The translations under genes were made by a program, and so were the position numbers. From an uncultured Saprospiraceae bacterium (GTDB taxonomy: Bacteria; Bacteroidota; Bacteroidia; Chitinophagales; Saprospiraceae), in the NCBI GenBank assembly GCA_937924805.1, contig CALDTZ010000077.1:1-37717 (forward strand): a DNA stretch of 37,717 nt, given 5' to 3'. This document shows, piece by piece, positions 26,008-33,885 of the stretch. Under the pieces are notes generated by a model, which was given only the letters and a program-made list of their open reading frames with translations, was not told the DNA's origin and searched no databases. The first letter of the stretch is position 1; every line of letters starts with the position of its first letter.

Positions 26008-28416
26008 ATGCAAGAATTTACCGATTTGAAGAACAGTTATATAGAAGATTCAAGCTCTGCACAAGATAATATGACTGCTATAAAAAAAGACTTCTGGATT
26101 TGCCTTGTTAGTCGAGAAGCTAGTCTCTTAGCTAGAAAAGAAGTGCTAGGTGGTAAAGCAAAGTTTGGGATTACAGGAGATGGAAAAGAACTTCCGCAAA
26201 TAGTAGCTGCTCGATTTTTTGAAAAAGGCGACTTTAGGTCTGGTTATTATCGTGATCAAACGATGGTCATGGCTTTAGGATTATGTACTATCCAAGATTA
26301 TTTTGCACAACTATATTCGGATACTCAACATGATCCTTTTAGTGGTGGACGACAAATGAATAATCACTTTGCGACACCATTTGTAGACGATGAAGATAAC
26401 TGGTTAAACTTATCCAATAAGTACAATATTACTTCTGATATATCTCCAACAGCAGGACAGATGGCTCGTGCATTAGGGTTAGCTCTAGCATCAAAAAAGT
26501 TTCGAGATAATGAAGCGCTTCATGATATGAAAGGGCTTTCGACAAATGGAAATGAAGTAATCCATTGTACCATTGGAGATGCTAGCACTTCGGAAGGTAT
26601 ATTTTGGGAAACCATGAATGCCGCCACAGTTATGGATGTGCCCATGGTTGTTTCGGTTTGGGATGATGGATATGGAATATCTGTGCCTAAAGAATTACAA
26701 ACAGCAAAGGGAAGTATATCTGAAGCTTTATCAGGATTACTCATTGATGATGAAGGTAAAGGAATCTACATTTTTAATGTGAAAGGACATGATTATGTAG
26801 CCTTAAATAATGTCTATGACCAAGCCATTCGATTAGCAAGAAAATACCATAAACCGGTACTAGTTCATGTTGAAGAATTAACACAACCCCAAGGGCATTC
26901 GACATCAGGATCACATGAAAGATATAAGTCAAAAGATCGTTTAGAGTGGGAGCGAAACCATGATTGTCTAAAAGTATTTGAAGGATGGATTCTTGATAAC
27001 AAAATCATGGATCGGGACGAAGTTGAACAAATGAAGGCAAAGGCAAAAACCTATGTAAAAGAGGAAAAAAAGAAAGCCTGGTCCAATTATATCAATGCAG
27101 ATAAAGTTTTTAAAGCAACAGTACTCGAAGCATTAAATCAACATAAAAGCTCTTTCACCTTTGATATTGAAGAAATTATAAGCGAAGTCAAATCGATTTT
27201 GGTTCCTCAATACGAAGAAGTAATTAAGGCCGTTCGAAAGTTGCAACATCTAGCAACGGTCAATAATACTGGATTACCGCCATTCTTTACTTCTTTGTTG
27301 CAAGAAAGTAATATTACGAGCCATGAAAGGTGGAGTAAACACTTATATAGTGAAACATCAAAGTCCGCCATCAATCAGCCGATTGTACATCCTACCTTTG
27401 ATGAGAATGCAGCTTCAGTAAGTGGCTTTCAAGTGATCAATGAATTTTTTGATAAGTCATTTGAAAAAGACAAACGAATGGTTGCTTTTGGTGAAGATGT
27501 AGGACAAATTGGTGATGTTAACCAAGGTTTTGCTGGCCTACAAGAAAAATATGGTTCGGTACGTGTTTTTGATACAGGTATTAGAGAGTGGTCGATTATG
27601 GGGCAAGCAATTGGTCTGGCAATGCGTGGATTACGACCCATTGCAGAAATACAATACCTGGATTATTTGATTTATGGCTTGGCCCCTTTGTCGGATGATT
27701 TAGCAACCCTTAGATACAGAACAAATGGGATGCAGATGGCACCTGCCATTATTAGGACTCGAGGTCACCGATTAGAAGGTATCTGGCATTCTGGTTCGCA
27801 TTTAGGTATGATCGTAAATGCACTTAGAGGTATGTATATTTGTGTTCCAAGAAACTTAGTGCAGGCAGCAGGAATGTATCAGACATTACTTCAATCTTCT
27901 GATCCAGCATTGGTCATAGAACCACTGGCAGGATATCGATTAAAAGAAAAAAAGCCCAACAATATTGCAGAATATTCAATACCTCTGGGGGTGCCTGATA
28001 TACTTACATCAGGGGATGATATTACCATCGTAAGCTATGGAATGACCTTGAAGATTATCGAAAGTGCAATGCCATTCCTTGAAGAAAGAGGAATCAGTGT
28101 AGAATTGATCGATGTACAAACATTTATTCCTTTTGATTTAGAAAACGTTATTTTAAATTCAATAAAGAAAACAAATAGGTTGTTAATCGTAGATGAAGAT
28201 GTTCCAGGTGGAGGGTCAGCTTATCTTTTACAAAAAATTATAGAAGAGCGTGAAGGTTATTTTTATTTAGATTCAATGCCTCAAACATTAACGGCAAAAG
28301 ATCATAGACCTCCTTACGGTGATGAAGGTGATTATTTTTGCAAACCAAATAGAGAAGATATAATTGAGAAGGTCTTAGAAATAATATTGGAAGCAGAACC
28401 AAATAAATTCAAATAA
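26008..28416 (+). CDS. fused E1 alpha-beta subunit of a 2-oxoacid dehydrogenase
   Basis: Thiamine-diphosphate enzyme of 802 aa joining E1-alpha (about residues 25-350) and E1-beta (about 455-802) of a branched-chain 2-oxoacid or pyruvate dehydrogenase complex. The alpha half has the TPP/Mg motif GDASTSEGIFWETMN (190-204) and YYRDQTMVMALG. The beta half has FGEDVGQIGDVNQGF, DTGIREWSIMGQAIGLAMRG, and a C-terminal transketolase domain (VSYGMTL, IDVQTFIPFD). Such fusions are common in Bacteroidota, where they are usually annotated as 2-oxoisovalerate dehydrogenase. E2 and E3 genes are not in the window, so substrate choice (branched-chain oxoacids or pyruvate) is open. ATG 26008 is preferred to the preceding TTG. 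The GT2 gene follows after 31 nt. Confidence 0.93.
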   Translation: MQEFTDLKNSYIEDSSSAQDNMTAIKKDFWICLVSREASLLARKEVLGGKAKFGITGDGKELPQIVAARFFEKGDFRSGYYRDQTMVMALGLCTIQDYFAQLYSDTQHDPFSGGRQMNNHFATPFVDDEDNWLNLSNKYNITSDISPTAGQMARALGLALASKKFRDNEALHDMKGLSTNGNEVIHCTIGDASTSEGIFWETMNAATVMDVPMVVSVWDDGYGISVPKELQTAKGSISEALSGLLIDDEGKGIYIFNVKGHDYVALNNVYDQAIRLARKYHKPVLVHVEELTQPQGHSTSGSHERYKSKDRLEWERNHDCLKVFEGWILDNKIMDRDEVEQMKAKAKTYVKEEKKKAWSNYINADKVFKATVLEALNQHKSSFTFDIEEIISEVKSILVPQYEEVIKAVRKLQHLATVNNTGLPPFFTSLLQESNITSHERWSKHLYSETSKSAINQPIVHPTFDENAASVSGFQVINEFFDKSFEKDKRMVAFGEDVGQIGDVNQGFAGLQEKYGSVRVFDTGIREWSIMGQAIGLAMRGLRPIAEIQYLDYLIYGLAPLSDDLATLRYRTNGMQMAPAIIRTRGHRLEGIWHSGSHLGMIVNALRGMYICVPRNLVQAAGMYQTLLQSSDPALVIEPLAGYRLKEKKPNNIAEYSIPLGVPDILTSGDDITIVSYGMTLKIIESAMPFLEERGISVELIDVQTFIPFDLENVILNSIKKTNRLLIVDEDVPGGGSAYLLQKIIEEREGYFYLDSMPQTLTAKDHRPPYGDEGDYFCKPNREDIIEKVLEIILEAEPNKFK

Positions 28417-28447
28417 ATAGAAGTTCTATTGACTTAAAACACAATCC

Positions 28448-29161
28448 TTGATTAAGACGCTTATCATTATTCCTACATACAATGAAATTGAAAACATTAA
28501 CAAAATGTTGGATGCTGTGCTTTCATTGGGTGATTCCTATCATGTTTTGGTTGTCGATGATAATTCGCCTGATAAAACCGGTGAACTCGTCAAAGAGCGA
28601 CAAAAAGAAGAGGAACGATTGTTTTTAATAGAGCGGTCAGGAAAACTAGGACTGGGTACAGCTTATATTGCTGGATTTAAATTCGGTTTAGAAAAAAACT
28701 TTGATTATATCGTGGAAATGGATGCAGACTTTAGCCATAATCCAAATGATGTACCAAGACTTATAGCAAAATGTGAAGAAGGCTATGATATTTGCGTTGG
28801 TTCAAGGTATACCAAAGGAGGTGGGCTTGAGAATTGGTCGAAATATAGACTTATGCTTTCATACGGTGCCTCTATGTATGTACGATTATTGACTAGTATG
28901 CCGGTCAAAGACCCGACGGCTGGATTCATTTGTTATTCTCAAAAAGCCCTTCGAAGCATTGATCTAAGCAAAATCAAATTTGTAGGCTATGCTTTTCAGA
29001 TCGAAATGAAATATGCTTGCTACACTTCAGGGCAATCAATTACAGAAATTCCCATTATTTTCAAAGATCGAGAAGCAGGAACTTCCAAAATGAATACAAG
29101 TATCGTACAAGAAGCGATATTAGGTGTTATTCGAATGAGAGGAAAAGATTACAATGCATAA
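28448..29161 (+). CDS. polyprenol-phosphate mannosyltransferase-like GT2
   Basis: Family 2 glycosyltransferase of 237 aa, close to dolichol/polyprenol monophosphomannose synthase. It should transfer a hexose from a nucleotide sugar to undecaprenyl phosphate on the cytoplasmic face of the membrane. Motifs: IIIPTYNEIENI (6-17), VVDDNSPD, GKLGLGTAYIAGF, the DxD in EMDADFSHNP (92-94), GSRYTKGGG, DPTAGFICY, and FKDREAGTSKMN. It lacks C-terminal TM segments, like the soluble DPM1 type. The start is TTG at 28448. It may be read through from the E1 gene. The acceptor product probably serves O-glycosylation or lipid/LPS decoration elsewhere. Confidence 0.92.
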   Translation: MIKTLIIIPTYNEIENINKMLDAVLSLGDSYHVLVVDDNSPDKTGELVKERQKEEERLFLIERSGKLGLGTAYIAGFKFGLEKNFDYIVEMDADFSHNPNDVPRLIAKCEEGYDICVGSRYTKGGGLENWSKYRLMLSYGASMYVRLLTSMPVKDPTAGFICYSQKALRSIDLSKIKFVGYAFQIEMKYACYTSGQSITEIPIIFKDREAGTSKMNTSIVQEAILGVIRMRGKDYNA

Positions 29162-29181
29162 TTTATTTAATTTGGGCAAAC

Positions 29182-29258
29182 CCCGATCGGGTCGGGCTAT
29201 CCGTACTCACTCTTTTCCTTTTTCAAGAAAAAGAAGTTTAGACAATCACTACTATCCC
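29182..29258. repeat. GC-rich hairpin element downstream of the GT2 gene
   Basis: Non-coding stretch unlike its AT-rich surroundings. It starts with the palindrome CCCGATCGGG (29182-29191) and a second TCGGG copy. Then comes GGGCTATCCG (29194-29203), a CTTTTTC-AA-GAAAAAG hairpin (29218-29233), and ACTATCCC (29251-29258), which can pair with GGGCTA. From memory this layout resembles an interspersed element often seen between genes in Bacteroidota; I cannot confirm a match. Only one copy is in this window. Confidence 0.4.
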
Positions 29259-29414
29259 TTTTGCAAACTTGATTTATTGGTATTTTATTATTTATAAACA
29301 TGCACCAATCAATACAGCAAAATGAAAAAGGGTATTTGGATTTGAGGTTTAAGAGTAAGGTTGTTTAATGAAGTAATGTGCGTTGTTTTAAGTATAAAAA
29401 AGGATTTATGTAAA

Positions 29415-29457
29415 ACAAAATAGCACCGATCAATATTATTGATGGGTGCTATTTTGT
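29415..29457. terminator. strong bidirectional terminator hairpin
   Basis: Perfect 13-bp stem (29415-29427 with 29445-29457, ACAAAATAGCACC and its complement), a G-G mismatch, then a 6-bp inner stem ATCAAT/ATTGAT and a 3-nt loop. It lies 17 nt past the stop of the minus-strand beta-helix gene and about 250 nt past the GT2 gene. T-rich flanks on both sides are modest, so it may stop convergent transcripts from both directions. The interval 29259-29414 holds nothing else I can support. Confidence 0.75.
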
Positions 29458-29474
29458 ATTCTTTATTAAGTTAT

Positions 29475-31814
29475 TTACATTTTAGTAAATGCCTTTGTTA
29501 GGAGTACATTTTCACTGCTAATCGATAGTAAGTATTGGCCTTTTGTCAACTTTCCAGTATGTATTGAATAACGTTGATTTTCTTGAGCCGAAATTTGCTG
29601 TATGTCAATCCGTTTTGCTTCAATATTAAATATTCGGACCGTCAATTGACCTGCATTAATTCCTTCAACGTAAAAATCTAACTGTTGATCTACGGGGTTC
29701 TGTACGATTTGAAGTAAATCATTTTCAATAACTAAGTTGCTGGTCCCTACTGAAGTATTATACTCATTTGCGCCTTTATCCGGTATTCCAACGATAGGTT
29801 TACCTTTCAAATCAGTTGTGTGGGCTCCATCTTCTACACCTGTATCTATCGCTGGACTACCTTCAGTTAGTTGGTAGTTGGTGTTTGAAACAAATAAAGG
29901 ATCAGAACCGAGGTCATCATTTGTATTATTCAAGTAGGTCGATAAGTTTACATCATAAGCTGAATTTCCACCTAGAGAAGTGAAACTCGGTGTACCTTCT
30001 TCAACAGCATAATCAGGAAATGTTTTTTGATGTAAGATGCAATTTGTTAAAAACAAAGCAGCTTGACTAGTATCATCTTGAAATTGCATGATGCCACCTG
30101 CTAGTAGTCCTTCATTATCTGCTAGGGTTGAATTTATAACTTGGAGGCTAGAGAACCCTCCAGCAAATGCATTGTTGGCAATAGCACCACCGTTACCATC
30201 TGCTTGAGCGGCATTATTTATAAATAACGATGAACGTACAATCGCATCTTGATTATTTAAGTTTAATCCACCACCTTGAGTGTCAGCATAATTAGTGTTA
30301 AAAATACATTTGTCAATTTCGAGTTTGAAAGTTTGTAAAGGACCACCTGTCGATGTGATCGCTGCACCAAAATCAGCTAAATTGATAGAAAAGTCACAGG
30401 ACGAAAAAGAAATAGCATTATCACCACTAGAGTTAATAGCACCACCTGATATGACAGCTCGATTTTCAAGAAATACACAAGTATTAAAGTGTGCACTTGA
30501 GGTGTCGTTTTGTATATATACTGATCCACCATACTGGGCCGTATTTCCTGTAAATTCACAATTAGTAAACCTTATATCTGAGAGAAAGCCAACCATACAT
30601 GCTGCTCCGCTTGTATTTGCTTCGTTGTTAGAAAAAATACAATTTTCATAGGTTCCATCCGAAGATGTATAGTTTGATATCGCACCTCCAAAATTTGCAG
30701 CACAATCTTGAAAAGTTGAATTCATAATTTCAAAAGTTGCTCCACCATTATATAATGCTGCTGCATTGGGGCCGATATTATCAGTGAAGGTACAATCATC
30801 CATATCGTAGTCACATTGCCAGCAATACACCGCACCACCATAATTAGTGCAAGCATTATCTTCAAATACACACTCCTTAAAACTAATATTATGGTAAGAT
30901 GTATCTCTACCATCTATGTAGACAGCCGATGCACTTCCGGCAGTATGTCTCGTAAAATCACAACCTTCCATCGTAATATTCTCACTATTCCAATTAAAAT
31001 ATCCTGCACAACCCCAATCTCCTTCTGGAGATTCATTGAGATGAAAAATACAATCACTTACCGTAATATCTTTACAATATAAAGTATACAAACAACCTCG
31101 TGTCGCTAGGTTTTCTTGAAATTTGCAAGATGTGATTGTCGAGTTTGTACATTCGTTCAATAGAATTCCAGCAGATTGAGAAACACCTCTATTTCGAAAG
31201 AAATTACAATTCGAAATGGAATTATTACTCGTAAAGGCTGTATATATAGCTGCACCAGATATGGAAACATTATTTTCAAAGTGACAATTATTAATGTTTA
31301 TACTACCGAAACTTAAAACAGCTCCACCTCTCGTATAGAAATCTTCTAAATCGCTATCTAGGCTTGTTGCACCTCCCCAAAAATGAATACCATCAATGGT
31401 GACAGGTTCAAGTCCTTGTTCTATAACTAATAAATGAATAGCATTGTCCGTACGATTGAGATTGAAGTTTGTTAAGTCATCATCATTATTGAAATCACCA
31501 TTAATGATAACTTCATTGTTTACTAGATCTCGATCATCGAGAGAAGTCTCTGAGCCTTCAAAACCGCCATACATATTGTGTTGTGTCCACATGTTGAAAT
31601 AGGAACCTAAAGCTTGTTCGGAAGGGTAGTAGGTACCACTAGCAATCCAAATGTCATTCGGTGATGTGTCATTTAGTGCATCTTGAATACTTAAATAGGC
31701 ATTATTCCATGAAGTGCCATCATTCGAGCCCGTTGCATTAACATTAACATAGATCTGTCCATAACTAAGTTGAGAAAATAGAAATAATAATAGACTAATG
31801 TAAATTGATTTCAT
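29475..31814 (-). CDS. T9SS-sorted parallel beta-helix surface protein
   Basis: Secreted protein of 779 aa. The signal peptide MKSIYISLLLFLFSQLSYGQ is followed by the common opening IYVNVNATGSNDGTSWNNAYLSIQDAL and GTYYPS. A long right-handed beta-helix of repeats, each about 22-28 aa, runs over about 100-680 with a recurring N/D-C-x-F-x-x-N pattern (NCHFENN, SNCNFFRN, SCKFQEN, DCIFHLN, NCEFTGN), so Asn, Cys and Phe stack as ladders. The helix ends with GNSAYDVN, the SPAIDTG motif and KGKPIVGIPDKGANEY. The last 65 residues are a type A T9SS sorting domain (QNPVDQQLDFYV, VRIFN, GQYLLSI, KAFTKM). It is exported by type IX secretion, probably as a surface adhesin or polysaccharide-binding protein; the ligand is unknown. 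Confidence 0.93.
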   Translation of the reverse strand: MKSIYISLLLFLFSQLSYGQIYVNVNATGSNDGTSWNNAYLSIQDALNDTSPNDIWIASGTYYPSEQALGSYFNMWTQHNMYGGFEGSETSLDDRDLVNNEVIINGDFNNDDDLTNFNLNRTDNAIHLLVIEQGLEPVTIDGIHFWGGATSLDSDLEDFYTRGGAVLSFGSININNCHFENNVSISGAAIYTAFTSNNSISNCNFFRNRGVSQSAGILLNECTNSTITSCKFQENLATRGCLYTLYCKDITVSDCIFHLNESPEGDWGCAGYFNWNSENITMEGCDFTRHTAGSASAVYIDGRDTSYHNISFKECVFEDNACTNYGGAVYCWQCDYDMDDCTFTDNIGPNAAALYNGGATFEIMNSTFQDCAANFGGAISNYTSSDGTYENCIFSNNEANTSGAACMVGFLSDIRFTNCEFTGNTAQYGGSVYIQNDTSSAHFNTCVFLENRAVISGGAINSSGDNAISFSSCDFSINLADFGAAITSTGGPLQTFKLEIDKCIFNTNYADTQGGGLNLNNQDAIVRSSLFINNAAQADGNGGAIANNAFAGGFSSLQVINSTLADNEGLLAGGIMQFQDDTSQAALFLTNCILHQKTFPDYAVEEGTPSFTSLGGNSAYDVNLSTYLNNTNDDLGSDPLFVSNTNYQLTEGSPAIDTGVEDGAHTTDLKGKPIVGIPDKGANEYNTSVGTSNLVIENDLLQIVQNPVDQQLDFYVEGINAGQLTVRIFNIEAKRIDIQQISAQENQRYSIHTGKLTKGQYLLSISSENVLLTKAFTKM

Positions 31815-32146
31815 TATTCAAATATTTGTTTGTCTCAATATAAATATTAATTAATAGAATGTAACAGCCTTAGCGTCAAATGTTTAGGATAAAAATCATC
31901 TATTTTTTACGTTAGATTTTTGTAATATATATATAACGTTGCTATTGAATTAGTTATATATATGTAGTAACTTTATATATAAGAGAAATAACTAGCGTGT
32001 CTAACTGATTGATTCTCTTGATGTTAACCTACCTGCGTGCATGTTTTATGCACAGTTTTTCAACCAGAATGTATAATTAAAAAACTTTTACGAAGTAAGT
32101 GTTTTACTTATAGGGGTTAATAAATATGATTTTTTTTAATATAAAG
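31815..32146. other. long intergenic region upstream of mraZ
   Basis: No supportable coding frame. AT-rich, with three successive hairpins between 31927 and 32055 (entered separately as a candidate small RNA) and AT-rich filler up to the mraZ operator. Confidence 0.5.
31927..32060 (+). ncRNA. candidate small RNA with three hairpins and T-run
   Basis: Three stems follow one another on the plus strand. The first is 31927-31937 with 31953-31963 (11 bp, ATATATATAAC and complement). The second is 31981-31987 with 32013-32019 (7 bp, AAGAGAA and complement). The third is 32037-32042 with 32048-32053 (GTGCAT/ATGCAC), followed by TTTTT at 32056-32060. The last looks like an intrinsic terminator, yet no plus-strand gene lies upstream. 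The 5' end and promoter are not defined. Confidence 0.3.
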
Positions 32147-32176
32147 AGTGGGAATAAGTGGAAAAAAGTGTGATTA
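32147..32176 (+). promoter_or_regulatory. putative MraZ operator, three 10-bp AGTG repeats
   Basis: AGTGGGAATA, AGTGGAAAAA and AGTGTGATTA lie head to tail with an exact 10-bp period, ending 16 nt before the mraZ -7 box and 39 nt before its ATG. MraZ in other bacteria binds tandem boxes of TGGG or AAAGTG type upstream of its own operon. Position, phase and core sequence all fit autoregulation of the dcw cluster. Confidence 0.6.
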
Positions 32177-32191
32177 TATGTTTATACAATC

Positions 32192-32199
32192 TATATTTG
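32192..32199 (+). promoter_or_regulatory. mraZ promoter, -7 box TATATTTG
   Basis: Exact TAnnTTTG match, 15 nt before the mraZ ATG. The -33 region would fall on the third AGTG repeat, so MraZ binding would block it. Confidence 0.55.
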
Positions 32200-32214
32200 A
32201 TCTAGAAATCAGAA

Positions 32215-32676
32215 ATGATGCACCAACTAACGGGAGAGTTTCAATGTAAGGTAGATACCAAAGGTAGGCTTAAGCTTCCTTCTGGCCTGTTGAAACAGTT
32301 AGACGGTATGGTGCAAAATTTCACAATAAATAGAGGATATGAAAAACATCTAATGTTATATCCTCGAGATGTCTGGGCAAAAAAGACGAACGAAATAAAT
32401 CAGCTCAACATCAATATAAATAGAAATAGAAAGGCGGTAAGATACTTCTATAGAGGAGCATCTTTGGTTGATTGTGATGGCTCAGATCGAATTTTAATTC
32501 CAAAAGTACTTTTAGAGTATGCTGGCATTGATAGAGAGGTTGTTGTTTTTGCTTATCACGAACAAATTGAAATTTGGGATAAAAATCAATATTATTCGTT
32601 GTTGGATGAAGAACCAGAAGATTTTTCTGATTTAGCAGAAGAGGTTTTTGGGGGAAATGACAAGATCGATGAATAG
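32215..32676 (+). CDS. mraZ: transcriptional regulator MraZ
   Basis: First gene of the division and cell-wall cluster; 153 aa, normal for the family. MraZ is an AbrB-like ring-forming DNA-binding protein that represses its own operon. Both DxxxR signature motifs are present: DTKGRLKLPSGLL near residue 16 and DGSDRILIPKVLLEYAGI near residue 88. ATG ATG at the start gives two possible first codons. Three phased AGTG boxes lie just upstream. The 3' end overlaps rsmH by 8 nt. Confidence 0.97.
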   Translation: MMHQLTGEFQCKVDTKGRLKLPSGLLKQLDGMVQNFTINRGYEKHLMLYPRDVWAKKTNEINQLNININRNRKAVRYFYRGASLVDCDGSDRILIPKVLLEYAGIDREVVVFAYHEQIEIWDKNQYYSLLDEEPEDFSDLAEEVFGGNDKIDE

Positions 32677-33580
32677 TGAGTATCATGTTCCTGTTTTACT
32701 AAGGGAGTCTATAGATGGGCTGATTAAAAGTAAAGATGGGATTTATGTTGATTTAACCTATGGAGGAGGCGGTCATTCTGCATCTATTTTAAATTCAATA
32801 AGCACTAAAGGGTGTTTGTATTCATTTGATCAAGACGAAGAAGCAATTAGGAATAAAATTCCCGATCAACGATTAAGATTGTTTCAGTCAAACTTTAAGT
32901 ATTTCGGAAAATTCCTTGACTACGAAAGAGTAAATAAAGTGGATGGGATTTTAGCTGATTTGGGAGTTTCTTCTCATCAGTTTGATTCTGAATCACGCGG
33001 TTTTTCTTTTCGATTTGATCATGCTCTGGATATGCGTATGAATGAACAAGCTGAAATGTCAGCGGCAGATATATTAAATAGTTTTGAAGAAAGTGAATTG
33101 GTAAGGGTGTTAAGTGATTACGGTGAAGTTCGTAATACGAAAACCCTGGCAAGAGCAATCGTTGCTTCTCGAGAAGTGAGGTCTTTTGATACGACGCATC
33201 AGTTTAATAGTTTTTTAAGGCCACTTATTATTGGTGAGCCGAAAAAGTATCTGAGTCAAGTATATCAAGCGCTTCGGATTGAAGTAAATCAAGAAATGAA
33301 AGTGTTAGAACAAACGTTGAGTGAGGTCTCAAAATATTTAGTCAACGGAGGAAGGTTTGTGGTTTTAACATATCATTCGGTTGAGGATCGATTGGTTAAA
33401 CGTTTTTTAAAGTCTGGTAATATATCGGGTGAAGTTGTGAAGGATGATTTTGGTAAAATTTATAGGCCTTTCAAAAAAATTGGAAAGGCGATGATGATGC
33501 CAAGTGCAGAAGAAATTAAAGTAAATCCAAGGTCAAGAAGTGCAAAACTTAGGATAGTAGAAAAAATGGAAAATGAGTAA
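32669..33580 (+). CDS. rsmH: 16S rRNA m4C1402 methyltransferase RsmH
   Basis: S-adenosylmethionine-dependent enzyme that N4-methylates C1402 of 16S rRNA. Landmarks: YHVPVLLRESIDGL at the N-terminus, the SAM loop VDLTYGGGGHSASIL, FDQDEEAI, DGILADLGVSSHQFD, RGFSFRFDHALDMRMN, a QALRIEVNQE segment, and YHSVEDRLVKRFLK. ATG 32669 gives MNSEYHVPVL, the common family start; ATG 32657 or TTG 32648 would add 4 or 7 residues. Overlaps mraZ upstream and the ftsL-like gene downstream by 8 nt each, so translation is probably coupled. Confidence 0.97.
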   Translation: MNSEYHVPVLLRESIDGLIKSKDGIYVDLTYGGGGHSASILNSISTKGCLYSFDQDEEAIRNKIPDQRLRLFQSNFKYFGKFLDYERVNKVDGILADLGVSSHQFDSESRGFSFRFDHALDMRMNEQAEMSAADILNSFEESELVRVLSDYGEVRNTKTLARAIVASREVRSFDTTHQFNSFLRPLIIGEPKKYLSQVYQALRIEVNQEMKVLEQTLSEVSKYLVNGGRFVVLTYHSVEDRLVKRFLKSGNISGEVVKDDFGKIYRPFKKIGKAMMMPSAEEIKVNPRSRSAKLRIVEKMENE

Positions 33581-33872
33581 AAAAAAGCATAAGGTCAAAA
33601 TAGGTTCGACTGCATTTTTTATAAAGAATGCTGGTTTTGTAAGCTTTCTGGCTATGCTAGGCTTGGTGTATATTTTTAATGCACATAATTCGGAAAAGAA
33701 AATAAGAAAGATAAGTGGTTTAAAAATAGAAGTAAGAGATGCACATGATGCTTATATGAAGGTTAAAAAGGATGTCATGAGAAAAAGTACGGCATCAGAG
33801 CTTGAAAAGGCATTGAATGAAAAAGGTTTAAAAGCGCACGGAAAGGTTCCTACTCTAATTGGTGAGGGATAG
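33573..33872 (+). CDS. ftsL: FtsL-like division protein
   Basis: Small bitopic protein of 99 aa with a basic cytoplasmic N-terminus (MSKKKHKVKIGS), one TM (about residues 17-35) and a periplasmic helix of about 60 residues rich in Lys, Glu and Ala, suited to coiled-coil pairing. Sequence alone gives little, but size, topology and position between rsmH and the transpeptidase identify it as FtsL, the partner of FtsB/FtsQ that activates FtsWI. It starts inside the last codons of rsmH, and ftsI begins 14 nt after its stop. Confidence 0.85.
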   Translation: MSKKKHKVKIGSTAFFIKNAGFVSFLAMLGLVYIFNAHNSEKKIRKISGLKIEVRDAHDAYMKVKKDVMRKSTASELEKALNEKGLKAHGKVPTLIGEG

Positions 33873-33885
33873 TAATTGGAAAACA

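Noticed and set aside
30295..31082. Antisense and alternate-frame open frames within the T9SS beta-helix gene
   Set aside because: They result from the repetitive composition of the beta-helix gene; no start context or family features.
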